From contig DBIU01000082.1 in NCBI GenBank assembly GCA_002304735.1, positions 2,377-15,100 of the forward strand: 12,724 nt of DNA, given 5' to 3'. Origin of the DNA: Ruminococcaceae bacterium UBA794. Its GTDB lineage: Bacteria; Bacillota; Clostridia; Oscillospirales; Ruminococcaceae. Numbering within the stretch: the first letter of the stretch is position 1; every line of letters begins with the position of its first letter. The notes beneath the pieces were generated by a model, which did no database searches, was not told where the DNA came from, and worked only from the letters and a program-made list of their open reading frames with translations. Shown piece by piece: positions 6,055-12,724 of this stretch. The position numbers and the translations under genes are program-made.

Positions 6055-6984
6055 ATGACTGAATTTCTGCCGGAAGGCTATTTGCTTAACACACCCGAAA
6101 ATATCGCGGCAATATCTTCCCGCGCTTCCCTTTCCGCCGCGATTTCATCGGAGAAAATTCTCGAAGCGCCTTGCATAATCTGCGACAGCAAGCATAATCT
6201 GATTGTCGGACTTGGCTGTATGAGGGGCGTTATTCCGCGGGAGGAAGGCGCGCTCGGCATTTCCGAAGGCTCGACGAAGGACATAGCGCTGATTTCCCGC
6301 GTAAACAAGCCTGTTTGCTTTATCGTAGACGGTTTTTCCACAGACGAAAACGGCACGGAATACGCGCTTCTCTCGCGCCGAAAAGCGCAGCAAAAGTGTA
6401 TGGATAACTATATCCGCGCTCTGAATACCGGCGATATTATCACGGCAAAAGCTACTCATCTTGAGCAATTCGGTTGTTTTGTCGATATCGGCTGCGGTAT
6501 TCCGTCGCTTATTCCCATTGATTTAATTTCGGTTTCGCGCATCTCTCACCCGTCCGACAGATTTTTTGTCGGTCAGGAAATCAAAGCAATTGTGAAGTCG
6601 TTTGACGGCGGCAGGATTTGCCTTTCGCACAAGGAGCTTCTCGGCACTTGGGAAGAAAACGCGGCGCTTTTTGAGGCGGGCGAAACCGTAACGGGTATTG
6701 TCCGTTCGGTTGAGGAATACGGAATTTTCGTTGAGCTTACGCCAAATCTCGCGGGGCTTGCCGAGCCGAGAAGCGACGTTTTCGTCAACCAGCGCGCTTC
6801 TGTGTACATAAAGGCGATAATTCCCGAAAAGATGAAAATAAAGCTCATTATCGTAAACACGTCCGATGACGCTTTTCACAACAATGAGCCGAAATATTTT
6901 GTTAACGCCGACCGCATAGACAAATGGGTCTATTCTTCCCCGCTCTGTTCAAAACGGATAGAAACGGACTTTACTCGCCCTTAA
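6055..6984 (+). CDS. Multi-S1-domain RNA-binding protein (in the yabR position)
   Basis: Predicted cytoplasmic RNA-binding protein of 309 residues, exact role unknown. Two OB-fold S1 domains are visible: about 126-192 (TGDIITAKATHLEQFGCFVDIG, ending RICLSHKELLGTW) and about 209-267 (VTGIVRSVEEYGIFVEL). Residues about 39-109 (GCMRGVIPREEGALGI, VNKPVCFIVDGF, LLSRRKAQQKC) resemble the degenerate first repeats of ribosomal protein S1, so a third S1-like unit is likely. Bacillus YabR, found after divIC, has only one S1 domain and about 130 residues, so this is a positional counterpart and probably not a simple ortholog. ATG 6055 follows GGAGG at 6043-6047. I saw no clear promoter in the 74 bases after cls. 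The 3' end overlaps convergent rarA by 14 bp. A truncated RpsA-type protein is the main alternative. Confidence 0.85.
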   Translation: MTEFLPEGYLLNTPENIAAISSRASLSAAISSEKILEAPCIICDSKHNLIVGLGCMRGVIPREEGALGISEGSTKDIALISRVNKPVCFIVDGFSTDENGTEYALLSRRKAQQKCMDNYIRALNTGDIITAKATHLEQFGCFVDIGCGIPSLIPIDLISVSRISHPSDRFFVGQEIKAIVKSFDGGRICLSHKELLGTWEENAALFEAGETVTGIVRSVEEYGIFVELTPNLAGLAEPRSDVFVNQRASVYIKAIIPEKMKIKLIIVNTSDDAFHNNEPKYFVNADRIDKWVYSSPLCSKRIETDFTRP

Positions 6985-8218
6985 TCTTCTTCCAGTACTC
7001 TTTCGACGCGTTCTCGAACTTGTTATCGCCATATTCATAATAAACCTTGTCCTTGAGATTATCGGGAAGATATTGCTGTTTAACGTAATGATTAGGGTAA
7101 TCGTGCGGATAGAGATAGTGCTGACCCTTGATTTCAGCGTCCTCGCCGTCGCAGTGTTTATTCTGAAGATGGCGCGGAAAATCGCCGATAAGTCCGTTTT
7201 GAACATCGGCAATAGCCGCATTAATCGCGTTATAGCCGCTGTTTGACTTCGGAGCAGTCGCAAGAAGCACAACTGCGTCGCCGAGAGGTATTCTCGCTTC
7301 GGGCAAACCGAGCTGAAGCGCGCTGTCAACGCAAGCCTTCACAATCGGAATAGCCATTGGATAAGCAAGCCCGATATCCTCCGCCGCAATCACAAGAAGC
7401 CTTCGCGACAGAGATATTATATCTCCCGCTTCCAAAATCCTCGCCGCATAGTGCAGCGCCGCGTTTTCGTCCGAGCCGCGAATTGACTTCTGAAGTGCGG
7501 AAAGCAGGTCGTAATGCTGGTCGCCGCCGCGGTCATAGCGCATATTGCTGCGCTGCGTAAGCTCCTTTGCAAGCTCAAGCGTAACCTTTCCGTCAGCCGC
7601 TGAAACCGCGCACAGCTCCACTGTATTCAGGCACTTTCGCACATCTCCGCCGACTCCTCGGCAAATATAATCAATCGCTTCTTCGTCAATATCGAACGCT
7701 TCGCCCATCTCCTCGGAGATTTCGGCGAAGCCTCTTTTTGCGGCTTTTTTCAGTTCTTCCGGCTCAACAGGCTTGAACTCAAACACGGTTGAGCGCGACA
7801 AAATCGCGTTGTATACATAAAAATAAGGATTTTCAGTCGTCGAAGCGATAAGGGTAATGCTGCCGTTTTCAATGTATTCAAGCAGGCTTTGCTGCTGCTT
7901 TTTATTGAGATATTGAATTTCATCAAGATAAAGCAGAATACCGTTCGAGCCTAAAAAAGTGTCAATTTCCGAAACGATTTCCTTAATATCCGCGGTTGAA
8001 GCGGACGTTCCGTTGAGCTTGTGCAGGCGCATATTCGCCGACTCTGCGATAATCCTCGCAATCGTGGTTTTCCCGACGCCCGAAGGTCCGTAGAATATCA
8101 TATTCGGGATTTTCCCCGACTGAATAATCCTGAGAAGCGGTTTTCCCTCTCCTATAAGATGAGGCTGCCCGACAACGTTTTCAAGCGTTTTCGGGCGGAT
8201 TTTATCTGCTAAAGGCAT
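6971..8218 (-). CDS. rarA: Replication-associated recombination ATPase RarA (MgsA)
   Basis: AAA+ ATPase of the RarA/MgsA/WRNIP1 family, related to clamp-loader subunits and acting at stalled replication forks. The 415-residue product has Walker A GPSGVGKT (44-51), Walker B LLYLDEIQ (95-102), sensor-1 region IASTTENP (124-131) and the sensor-2 helix GDVRKCLN, then the family C-terminal tetramerisation region with the conserved NHYVKQQYLPD block near the end. The MPLADKIRP start at 8218 matches family N-termini and has GAGGAA (complement of 8225-8230) before it. An upstream ATG at 8263 would add 15 residues out of keeping with the family. One base separates the prs stop from this start, and the ribosome binding site lies inside prs, so translation is probably coupled. 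Confidence 0.95.
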   Translation of the reverse strand: MPLADKIRPKTLENVVGQPHLIGEGKPLLRIIQSGKIPNMIFYGPSGVGKTTIARIIAESANMRLHKLNGTSASTADIKEIVSEIDTFLGSNGILLYLDEIQYLNKKQQQSLLEYIENGSITLIASTTENPYFYVYNAILSRSTVFEFKPVEPEELKKAAKRGFAEISEEMGEAFDIDEEAIDYICRGVGGDVRKCLNTVELCAVSAADGKVTLELAKELTQRSNMRYDRGGDQHYDLLSALQKSIRGSDENAALHYAARILEAGDIISLSRRLLVIAAEDIGLAYPMAIPIVKACVDSALQLGLPEARIPLGDAVVLLATAPKSNSGYNAINAAIADVQNGLIGDFPRHLQNKHCDGEDAEIKGQHYLYPHDYPNHYVKQQYLPDNLKDKVYYEYGDNKFENASKEYWKKIKGE

Positions 8219-8219
8219 T

Positions 8220-9371
8220 TTATCTTCCTCTATGCTCCGCAAGAAGCGCATTAATCTTCTCAACAGGGTCGATAACAGCGCTTACGGAAGTGTCGTGATT
8301 AAGCGAAGCTATAAAGTATGCGAGATACTTCGATACGTCAACTTCCTTAAACCACTCGCGTTTAAGAAGCTCGGGCGAGCGATATGTAAGATTCGTTCCG
8401 AAAACGGCGTCAAGCATTCCCTCCTCATAAGCCTTGTCAAACGCGTCAAGACCGTTTGTGAAAATACCGTAGGTTGCATACGCGAAGAAGCGCTTTGCCT
8501 TGCGTTTTCTCAGCTCTCTTGCGATATCAAGCATCGACTCGCCGCTTGAAATAATATCGTCCGCAACGAAAACCGTCTTTCCCTCAACGTCCGAACCGAG
8601 ATATTCGTGAGCGACAATCGGGTTTCTTCCGTTGACAATCTGAGAATAATCGCGGCGCTTGTAGAACATTCCCATTTCAACGCCGAGAACGGAAGCGTAG
8701 AACATATTTCTGTTCAGCGCGCCCTCGTCGGGGCTTATAACCATAAATTTATCCTTATTTACGATAAGGTCGGGGAACGCCTTGAACATAGTCTTAAGGA
8801 CTTGATACGACGGAATTACGTTGTCGAAGCCCATAAGCGGAATTGCGTTGCATACGCGCGGGTCGTGCGCGTCAACCGTGATTACGTTCGCAACGCCCAT
8901 TGCGTGAAGCTCCTGAAGCATAACCGCGCAGTCAAGGCTCTCGCGATAAGAACGTCTGTGCTGACGTCCGCCGTAAAGAAGCGGCATAATCACGTTAATT
9001 CTATGGGGCTTGCCGCTTGCAGCCTGAATAATACGCTTAAGGTCGGCATAGTGGTCGTCGGGCGACATATAGTTCTCCTTATCGAAGAACTTATACTTGC
9101 AGCTATAATTTCCCACGTCCACAAGAATAAACAAATCCTTACCGCGAACGGTATTCTTTATAAGCCCCTTGGCGTCGCCCGAAGCAAAACGCGGACACTC
9201 GCTCTCGATAATAAAGTTATCATAGGGTCTGCCGTTGCGTTCAGCCCAGCGGATAAGGTAGTTGTTTATCTGAGAAGCAAGCTCCTCTGTTCCGCGCATT
9301 GCAATCAGTCCGATAGGAGCAACCTCGTTATACTCCTGATAAAGAACCTCGGTATTTTTTACAGTCGTCAT
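8220..9371 (-). CDS. prs: Ribose-phosphate pyrophosphokinase, long divergent type
   Basis: Predicted to make PRPP from ribose 5-phosphate and ATP for purine, pyrimidine, histidine and tryptophan synthesis. At 383 residues it is some 65 longer than Bacillus Prs (about 315). Landmarks: PLLYGGRQHRR (130-140, equivalent of PYxxxARQDR), VDAHDPRV (166-173), a flexible-loop KRRDYSQ (238-244) and the PRPP-binding loop ADDIISSGES (270-279). The last departs from the usual VDDIIDTAGT form while keeping the acidic pair. ATG 9371 is chosen because GGGGGAGG (complement of 9381-9388) precedes it. ATG 9392 would overlap the glyA stop and place that site inside the gene. It lies 20 bases after glyA and 1 base before rarA. 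A regulatory or Prs-like role is possible if another prs exists. Confidence 0.85.
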   Translation of the reverse strand: MTTVKNTEVLYQEYNEVAPIGLIAMRGTEELASQINNYLIRWAERNGRPYDNFIIESECPRFASGDAKGLIKNTVRGKDLFILVDVGNYSCKYKFFDKENYMSPDDHYADLKRIIQAASGKPHRINVIMPLLYGGRQHRRSYRESLDCAVMLQELHAMGVANVITVDAHDPRVCNAIPLMGFDNVIPSYQVLKTMFKAFPDLIVNKDKFMVISPDEGALNRNMFYASVLGVEMGMFYKRRDYSQIVNGRNPIVAHEYLGSDVEGKTVFVADDIISSGESMLDIARELRKRKAKRFFAYATYGIFTNGLDAFDKAYEEGMLDAVFGTNLTYRSPELLKREWFKEVDVSKYLAYFIASLNHDTSVSAVIDPVEKINALLAEHRGR

Positions 9372-9391
9372 TTCCTTTGTCCTCCCCCGCA

Positions 9392-10645
9392 TTATTCGTA
9401 AAGCGGATATTTCTTTGTAAGCTCGGTTACCATTCCGCGAACCTTGTCCGCAGAACCGTTAAAGTCCTTTGCTGTAAGGTAAATGCACTCGCCGATAACC
9501 TTCATATCCTCTTCCTTAAGACCGCGCGTGGTAACGGCAGGAGTTCCTATTCTCACGCCGCTTGTAAACGCGGGCTTCTGCGGGTCGTTGGGGATAGCGT
9601 TCTTATTGACGGTGATATAAACCGCGTCAAGGTTGGTTTCAAGCTCCTTGCCCGTGATATTAAACGGACGGAGGTCAACAAGCATAAGGTGGTTATCCGT
9701 ACCGCCGGAAACAAGGTTAAAGCCTTTTTCAAGAAGCGTATCAGCGAGAACCTTTGCGTTCTTGACAATCTGCTCGCCGTAAGCCTTAAATTCAGGCTTA
9801 AGCGCCTCGCCGAAGCAAACAGCCTTCGCCGCGATAACGTGCATAAGCGGACCGCCCTGCGTTCCGGGGAAAATCGCGGAGTTAATCTTCTTTGCAAGAT
9901 ATTCGTTGTTCGTGAGTATCAAACCGCCGCGCGGACCGCGAAGCGTCTTGTGGGTGGTCGTGGTAACGATATCCGCGTAAGGAACGGGGCTTTGGTGCTG
10001 TCCTGCGGCGACAAGACCCGCGATATGCGCCATATCAACCATAAGATAAGCGCCTACGGCTCTCGCGATAGCGGAAAGCTTCTCAAAGTCTATCGCTCTC
10101 GGGTATGCGGAAGCGCCCGCAACGATGAGCTTGGGCTTGCACTTGTTAGCCTGCTTGTAAAGCTCCTCATAATCAATAAAACCGTCGTCGTTCGTGCCGT
10201 AAGGAACGAAATTGTAGATTTTACCGGAAATATTAACGGGCGAACCGTGAGTAAGGTGACCGCCGTGCGCAAGGCTCATTCCCATAACGGTGTCGCCGGG
10301 CTGAAGAATTGCGACATAAACCGCGGTATTAGCCTGAGCGCCGCTGTGCGCCTGAACGTTCGCGAATTTTGCGCCGAAAAGCTTCTTCGCGCGCTCAATC
10401 GCTATATTTTCAACAATATCAACGTTTTCGCAGCCGCCGTAATAGCGCTTTCCGGGATAACCCTCCGCATACTTGTTTGTAAGAACGCTGCCCATTGCCG
10501 CCATAACCGCGGGCGAAACGATATTCTCGCTCGCGATAAGCTCGAGATTGCGCTTTTGGCGCTTCAGCTCAAGCCCCATTGCGTCGGCGACCTCTTTATC
10601 ATATCCGCCGAGAAAACCGATACTGTCCATCAAATCGCTATACAT
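9392..10645 (-). CDS. glyA: Serine hydroxymethyltransferase
   Basis: PLP enzyme that interconverts serine plus tetrahydrofolate with glycine plus 5,10-methylenetetrahydrofolate, the main source of one-carbon units. The 417-residue length is standard. Conserved blocks include LIASENIVSP (36-45), TNKYAEGYPGKRYYGGCE (56-73), VDMAHIAGLVAAG (203-215) and the PLP-lysine segment TTTTHKTLRGPRGG with K233. ATG 10645 follows AAAGGAG (complement of 10652-10658). It is the first gene of the apparent glyA-prs-rarA operon. The gene contains so few TTA, CTA or TCA codons that the opposite strand stays open through it, a sign of strong codon bias and high expression. No glycine or other riboswitch fits into the short leader. 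Confidence 0.97.
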   Translation of the reverse strand: MYSDLMDSIGFLGGYDKEVADAMGLELKRQKRNLELIASENIVSPAVMAAMGSVLTNKYAEGYPGKRYYGGCENVDIVENIAIERAKKLFGAKFANVQAHSGAQANTAVYVAILQPGDTVMGMSLAHGGHLTHGSPVNISGKIYNFVPYGTNDDGFIDYEELYKQANKCKPKLIVAGASAYPRAIDFEKLSAIARAVGAYLMVDMAHIAGLVAAGQHQSPVPYADIVTTTTHKTLRGPRGGLILTNNEYLAKKINSAIFPGTQGGPLMHVIAAKAVCFGEALKPEFKAYGEQIVKNAKVLADTLLEKGFNLVSGGTDNHLMLVDLRPFNITGKELETNLDAVYITVNKNAIPNDPQKPAFTSGVRIGTPAVTTRGLKEEDMKVIGECIYLTAKDFNGSADKVRGMVTELTKKYPLYE

Positions 10646-10681
10646 AATGTACTCCTTTCAAGAGAAAAATACTACATATAC

Positions 10682-10710
10682 ATTTTACCACAAAACGCGC
10701 CTATTTTCAA
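10682..10710 (-). promoter_or_regulatory. Extended -10 sigma-A promoter for glyA-prs-rarA
   Basis: Read on the minus strand: TTGAAA (complement of 10705-10710), 17 bases ending TGG, then TAAAAT (complement of 10682-10687). The TGn before the -10 box makes it an extended -10 promoter. Initiation near 10675 gives glyA a leader of about 30 bases. Confidence 0.7.
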
Positions 10711-10734
10711 GTATTTTTGCAATTATTATATATA

Positions 10735-10764
10735 AAAAAAGCCGCTTATAACCACGGCTTTTTT
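10735..10764 (-). terminator. Intrinsic terminator after the permease gene
   Basis: AAAAAAGCCG (10735-10744) and CGGCTTTTTT (10755-10764) form a 10-bp stem with a 10-base loop and run into T residues on either strand. It lies just after the permease stop and before the glyA promoter. The A/T flanks could let it work in both directions. Confidence 0.85.
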
Positions 10765-10772
10765 GGTAATTT

Positions 10773-11879
10773 TTATATTTTGCCCATAACAAACTCAAAT
10801 CCGAGCAAAACTGCGAGAAACGCGAAGTTATACAGTGTGAAAACGGCGAAATATTTGCCCTTTCGCGAATTATCCGAGCGCGAATAGAGCTTGAACGAAA
10901 TCAAGCTTGCAAGCGAAGCTATAAGCGTTCCCATTCCGCCGATATTTACGCCGAGAAGCAGCGCGTCCGAGTTTTGCGTAAAGCCCGAAAGCATAATCGC
11001 GCAGGGAACGTTGCTGATTATCTGCGATAGTCCGCAGCCGAGAAGAAGCTCTCTGCCGTCAAGAATAGAGCCGATAAAGGTTTTCACCTGAGGAACCGCC
11101 GAAATATTTCCGACAAACACAAAAAAGCAGACAAAGGTGAAAAGAAGCGCATAATCGGGTTTCGCAAGGATTTTTCTGTCGAAGATAAGAGCCGCCGCGA
11201 GCGTTATTCCAAGCGTTATTCTGTAATCGAGAACCCTTGCGACAGTGCAGACGCACACGGCAAATATCACCGCATAAACAAAGAAATTGCGCGACGGCTT
11301 GAACGAAACGTCTTTTTCAGCGCGCTCGATTTTCTCGGACGGAATAAGAAAAAGCGACGCGATAATAAGCGCGAGGCAAATCCCCGAAATCGGAAGCATA
11401 ACCGCGAAAAAATCGGCGGGATTATAGTTATAATGCGAGTAAATAAAGAGATTTTGCGGGTTTCCGATGGGGGTTGCCATTGAGCCGAGGTTCGCCGCAG
11501 CCGTTTCAAGGACGATACAGCGGATTGTCGTCCTTTCCCTGCCCTTGAACAGCATAAGCGTGAGCGGAACGAACGTCAGCAGCGCAACGTCGTTTGTGAT
11601 GAACATTGACAGTATGAAGCAAAGCAGAACAAGCGCGGCGGAGAGCGTTCGCGTGTTCTTAAAGCGGCTTGTGAGCTTGGCGGAAAGGAAGTCGAAAAGT
11701 CCTATTTTGCCGAAGCCCTGAACCGTAACCATAAGGCAAAAAAGTATCGCCAGAACGGAATAATCTATGTAATTCAGATATTCTGCGCTCGGCGGCGTAA
11801 TAATCATTGAGGCCAGCGCAAGAATAAATGAAATGCATAAAACAATTTCATTTTTCAAAAAATTAACAATTTTTGTCAT
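10773..11879 (-). CDS. Ion-transporter-superfamily permease (ArsB/NhaD/SLC13-like)
   Basis: Polytopic membrane protein of 368 residues with about ten hydrophobic segments. It shows the two inverted halves of the ion-transporter (ArsB/NhaD/CitT) superfamily: SMFITNDVALLTFVPL (91-106) with NLGSMATPIGNPQNLFIY (130-147) in the first half, and SQIISNVPCAIMLSG (285-299) with GVNIGGMGTLIASLAS (310-325) in the second. These Asn/Gly/Pro-rich re-entrant loops form the substrate and cation sites in relatives. The substrate could be sodium/proton, a dicarboxylate or an oxyanion and cannot be decided here. ATG 11879 follows GAGGGTG (complement of 11885-11891). It has its own promoter and terminator and is divergent from pyrB. 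No ars regulator or reductase is adjacent, which argues against an arsenic role. Confidence 0.82.
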   Translation of the reverse strand: MTKIVNFLKNEIVLCISFILALASMIITPPSAEYLNYIDYSVLAILFCLMVTVQGFGKIGLFDFLSAKLTSRFKNTRTLSAALVLLCFILSMFITNDVALLTFVPLTLMLFKGRERTTIRCIVLETAAANLGSMATPIGNPQNLFIYSHYNYNPADFFAVMLPISGICLALIIASLFLIPSEKIERAEKDVSFKPSRNFFVYAVIFAVCVCTVARVLDYRITLGITLAAALIFDRKILAKPDYALLFTFVCFFVFVGNISAVPQVKTFIGSILDGRELLLGCGLSQIISNVPCAIMLSGFTQNSDALLLGVNIGGMGTLIASLASLISFKLYSRSDNSRKGKYFAVFTLYNFAFLAVLLGFEFVMGKI

Positions 11880-11903
11880 TTTATCACCCTCTCAAACTTA
11901 TTT

Positions 11904-11932
11904 ATTATAGCACTTTTTGTACTTTTTTGCAA
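11904..11932 (-). promoter_or_regulatory. Sigma-A promoter for the permease gene
   Basis: Minus strand: TTGCAA (complement of 11927-11932), 17 bases, TATAAT (complement of 11904-11909). Initiation near 11897 leaves a leader of under 20 bases. Confidence 0.7.
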
Positions 11933-11936
11933 TAAT

Positions 11937-11956
11937 TTTTCAAAATATCTTGAAAA
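11937..11956. repeat. Perfect 7-bp dyad between divergent promoters, candidate operator
   Basis: TTTTCAA (11937-11943), 6 bases, TTGAAAA (11950-11956). The right arm overlaps the pyrB -35 box and the left arm lies 5 bases from the permease -35 box. The region is A/T-rich, so chance occurrence is a real possibility. Confidence 0.35.
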
Positions 11957-11978
11957 TTAAGATTTTTTTTGTTATAAT
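11950..11978 (+). promoter_or_regulatory. Extended -10 sigma-A promoter for pyrB
   Basis: TTGAAA (11950-11955), 17 bases ending TGT, then TATAAT (11973-11978), with TGn directly before the -10 box. Initiation near 11985 gives a leader of about 22 bases, too short for a PyrR-type attenuator. Confidence 0.75.
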
Positions 11979-12006
11979 GAAAGCGAAAGAAAGGCAGGCG
12001 ATTTTT

Positions 12007-12724
12007 TTGCAGTACAATCACCTTATAGATATGGACGATTATTCCGTTGCACAATGGAACGATATAGTTTCTCTTGCAGAGAGAATTAAGACAAATCCCG
12101 AAGAATACTCGGAAATGTGCAAAGGAAAGATTATGGCGACTCTGTTTTACGAGCCGTCAACCCGCACTCAAATGAGCTTTCAGGCGGCTATGATTAGGCT
12201 CGGAGGAAGCATTATCGGCTTTGATAATCCCGGAAATTCCTCCGTTGCAAAGGGAGAAAACCTCAAGGATACAATCAAAATTGTAAGTACTTACTCTGAT
12301 ATTCTTGTTATGCGCCACAATCAGGAGGGTTCGGCGAAAGCGGCGGCGCTTTGCGCTGACTGCCACGTTATAAACGCGGGCGACGGCGGTCATCTTCACC
12401 CGACGCAGACGCTTACGGACCTGCTTACGCTTAAATCGGAGCTTGGACGTCTGAACAACCTCACCGTTGGACTTTGCGGCGACTTGAAGTACGGAAGAAC
12501 CGTACATTCGCTTGTAAAGGCGCTTTCCTGCTATCCGAACAATAAATTTGTGCTGATTTCAACGCCGGCTCTCGCCCTGCCCTCTTACGTCAAGGAGTTT
12601 ATCAAGTCGCACAACAGCAGCTTTATCGAAGTCAAGACAATCGACGAGTGCATCGGAAAGCTGGATATGCTCTATATGACGAGAATACAGCGTGAGCGTT
12701 TCGACAGCGATGAGGAATATGAGC
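12007..12724 (+). CDS. pyrB: Aspartate carbamoyltransferase catalytic chain (3' end outside window)
   Basis: Catalyses carbamoyl phosphate plus L-aspartate to N-carbamoyl-aspartate, the first committed step of pyrimidine synthesis. 239 of about 305 residues are visible. The carbamoyl-phosphate loop STRT is at 51-54 inside YEPSTRTQMSF. The catalytic-lysine loop SSVAKGEN has K82, RHNQEG begins at R103, and HPTQT (131-135) carries the conserved His and Gln. GLCGDLKYGRTVHSL marks the start of the aspartate domain. Start choice: TTG 12007 gives the family-typical opening HLIDMDDYS, and a weak AAGGCAGG site (11991-11998) precedes it. The next ATG (12031) would delete that conserved segment and has no such site. 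Base composition matches its neighbours. Whether pyrI follows cannot be seen. Confidence 0.93.
   Translation, partial: MQYNHLIDMDDYSVAQWNDIVSLAERIKTNPEEYSEMCKGKIMATLFYEPSTRTQMSFQAAMIRLGGSIIGFDNPGNSSVAKGENLKDTIKIVSTYSDILVMRHNQEGSAKAAALCADCHVINAGDGGHLHPTQTLTDLLTLKSELGRLNNLTVGLCGDLKYGRTVHSLVKALSCYPNNKFVLISTPALALPSYVKEFIKSHNSSFIEVKTIDECIGKLDMLYMTRIQRERFDSDEEYE

Noticed and set aside
8219..8263. Upstream ATG for rarA
   Set aside because: It adds 15 residues not typical of RarA. The MPLADKIRP start at 8218 has its own ribosome binding site.
8607..9401. 264-codon open frame opposite prs
   Set aside because: Same-register shadow of prs, with no recognisable protein features.
9377..10735. 452-codon open frame on the plus strand opposite glyA
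   Set aside because: It is in exact codon register with glyA, so it stays open simply because glyA avoids TTA, CTA and TCA codons. The translation is basic and low in recognisable domains, and it crosses the glyA promoter.
10646..10772. Possible glycine or one-carbon riboswitch before glyA
   Set aside because: The predicted leader is only about 30 bases. The single structure in the gap is the permease terminator, which lies upstream of the promoter.
10773..11879. Arsenite efflux pump ArsB
   Set aside because: The fold signatures fit the wider superfamily equally well, and no arsR, arsC or arsA gene is nearby.
12031..12033. ATG start for pyrB
   Set aside because: It would remove the conserved HLID opening of aspartate carbamoyltransferases and lacks a ribosome binding site.
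1..12724. A new defence, mobile or multi-gene system
   Set aside because: Every substantial open frame on the coding strands belongs to a recognisable core family in conserved order. No integrase, transposase, direct-repeat array or orphan gene cluster is visible.

Overview
The window looks like core chromosome of a spore-forming Clostridia member (Firmicutes), probably near Oscillospirales/Ruminococcaceae; the lineage is inferred, not tested. The evidence is the SpoVB/YabM-like flippase, MazG, HU, RqcP (YabO), YabP, YabQ and DivIC in the conserved low-GC Gram-positive order, the sporulation-only families YabP and YabQ, strong purine-rich ribosome binding sites, TTG starts and sigma-A promoters close to consensus. 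I see no RNA genes, insertion sequences, phage genes, CRISPR arrays or toxin-antitoxin pairs. No gene-free stretch exceeds about 130 bases.

Layout. (1) Plus strand, 1-6984: 3' part of a MATE/MurJ-type flippase; mazG; hup (HU); rqcP; yabP; yabQ; divIC; a cardiolipin synthase gene (cls) placed inside the cluster; and a multi-S1-domain RNA-binding protein where Bacillus subtilis has yabR. (2) Minus strand, 11879-6971: an ion-transporter-superfamily permease with its own promoter and terminator, then an apparent glyA-prs-rarA operon read from an extended -10 promoter. rarA ends tail-to-tail with the S1 gene and overlaps it by 14 bp. (3) Plus strand, 12007 to the end: the 5' part of pyrB, divergent from the permease across a short two-promoter region.

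How the genes fit together. The left block mixes sporulation genes (flippase, yabP, yabQ) with vegetative ones (mazG, hup, rqcP, divIC, cls, S1 protein). The sequence suggests how they are separated: a sigma-A promoter inside mazG for hup, a terminator after hup, a sigma-E-like promoter before yabP, a sigma-A promoter inside yabQ for divIC, and a UUCG terminator after divIC followed at once by the cls promoter. The right block links one-carbon metabolism (GlyA), PRPP synthesis (a long, divergent Prs) and pyrimidine synthesis (PyrB), with the replication-repair ATPase RarA coupled behind prs.

No undescribed multi-gene system is visible. The best leads are small: a possible read-through-silencing hairpin over the yabP ribosome binding site, a MazG whose second catalytic centre appears lost, a divergent PRPP synthetase, promoters buried in upstream genes, and a perfect dyad in the permease/pyrB divergent region.
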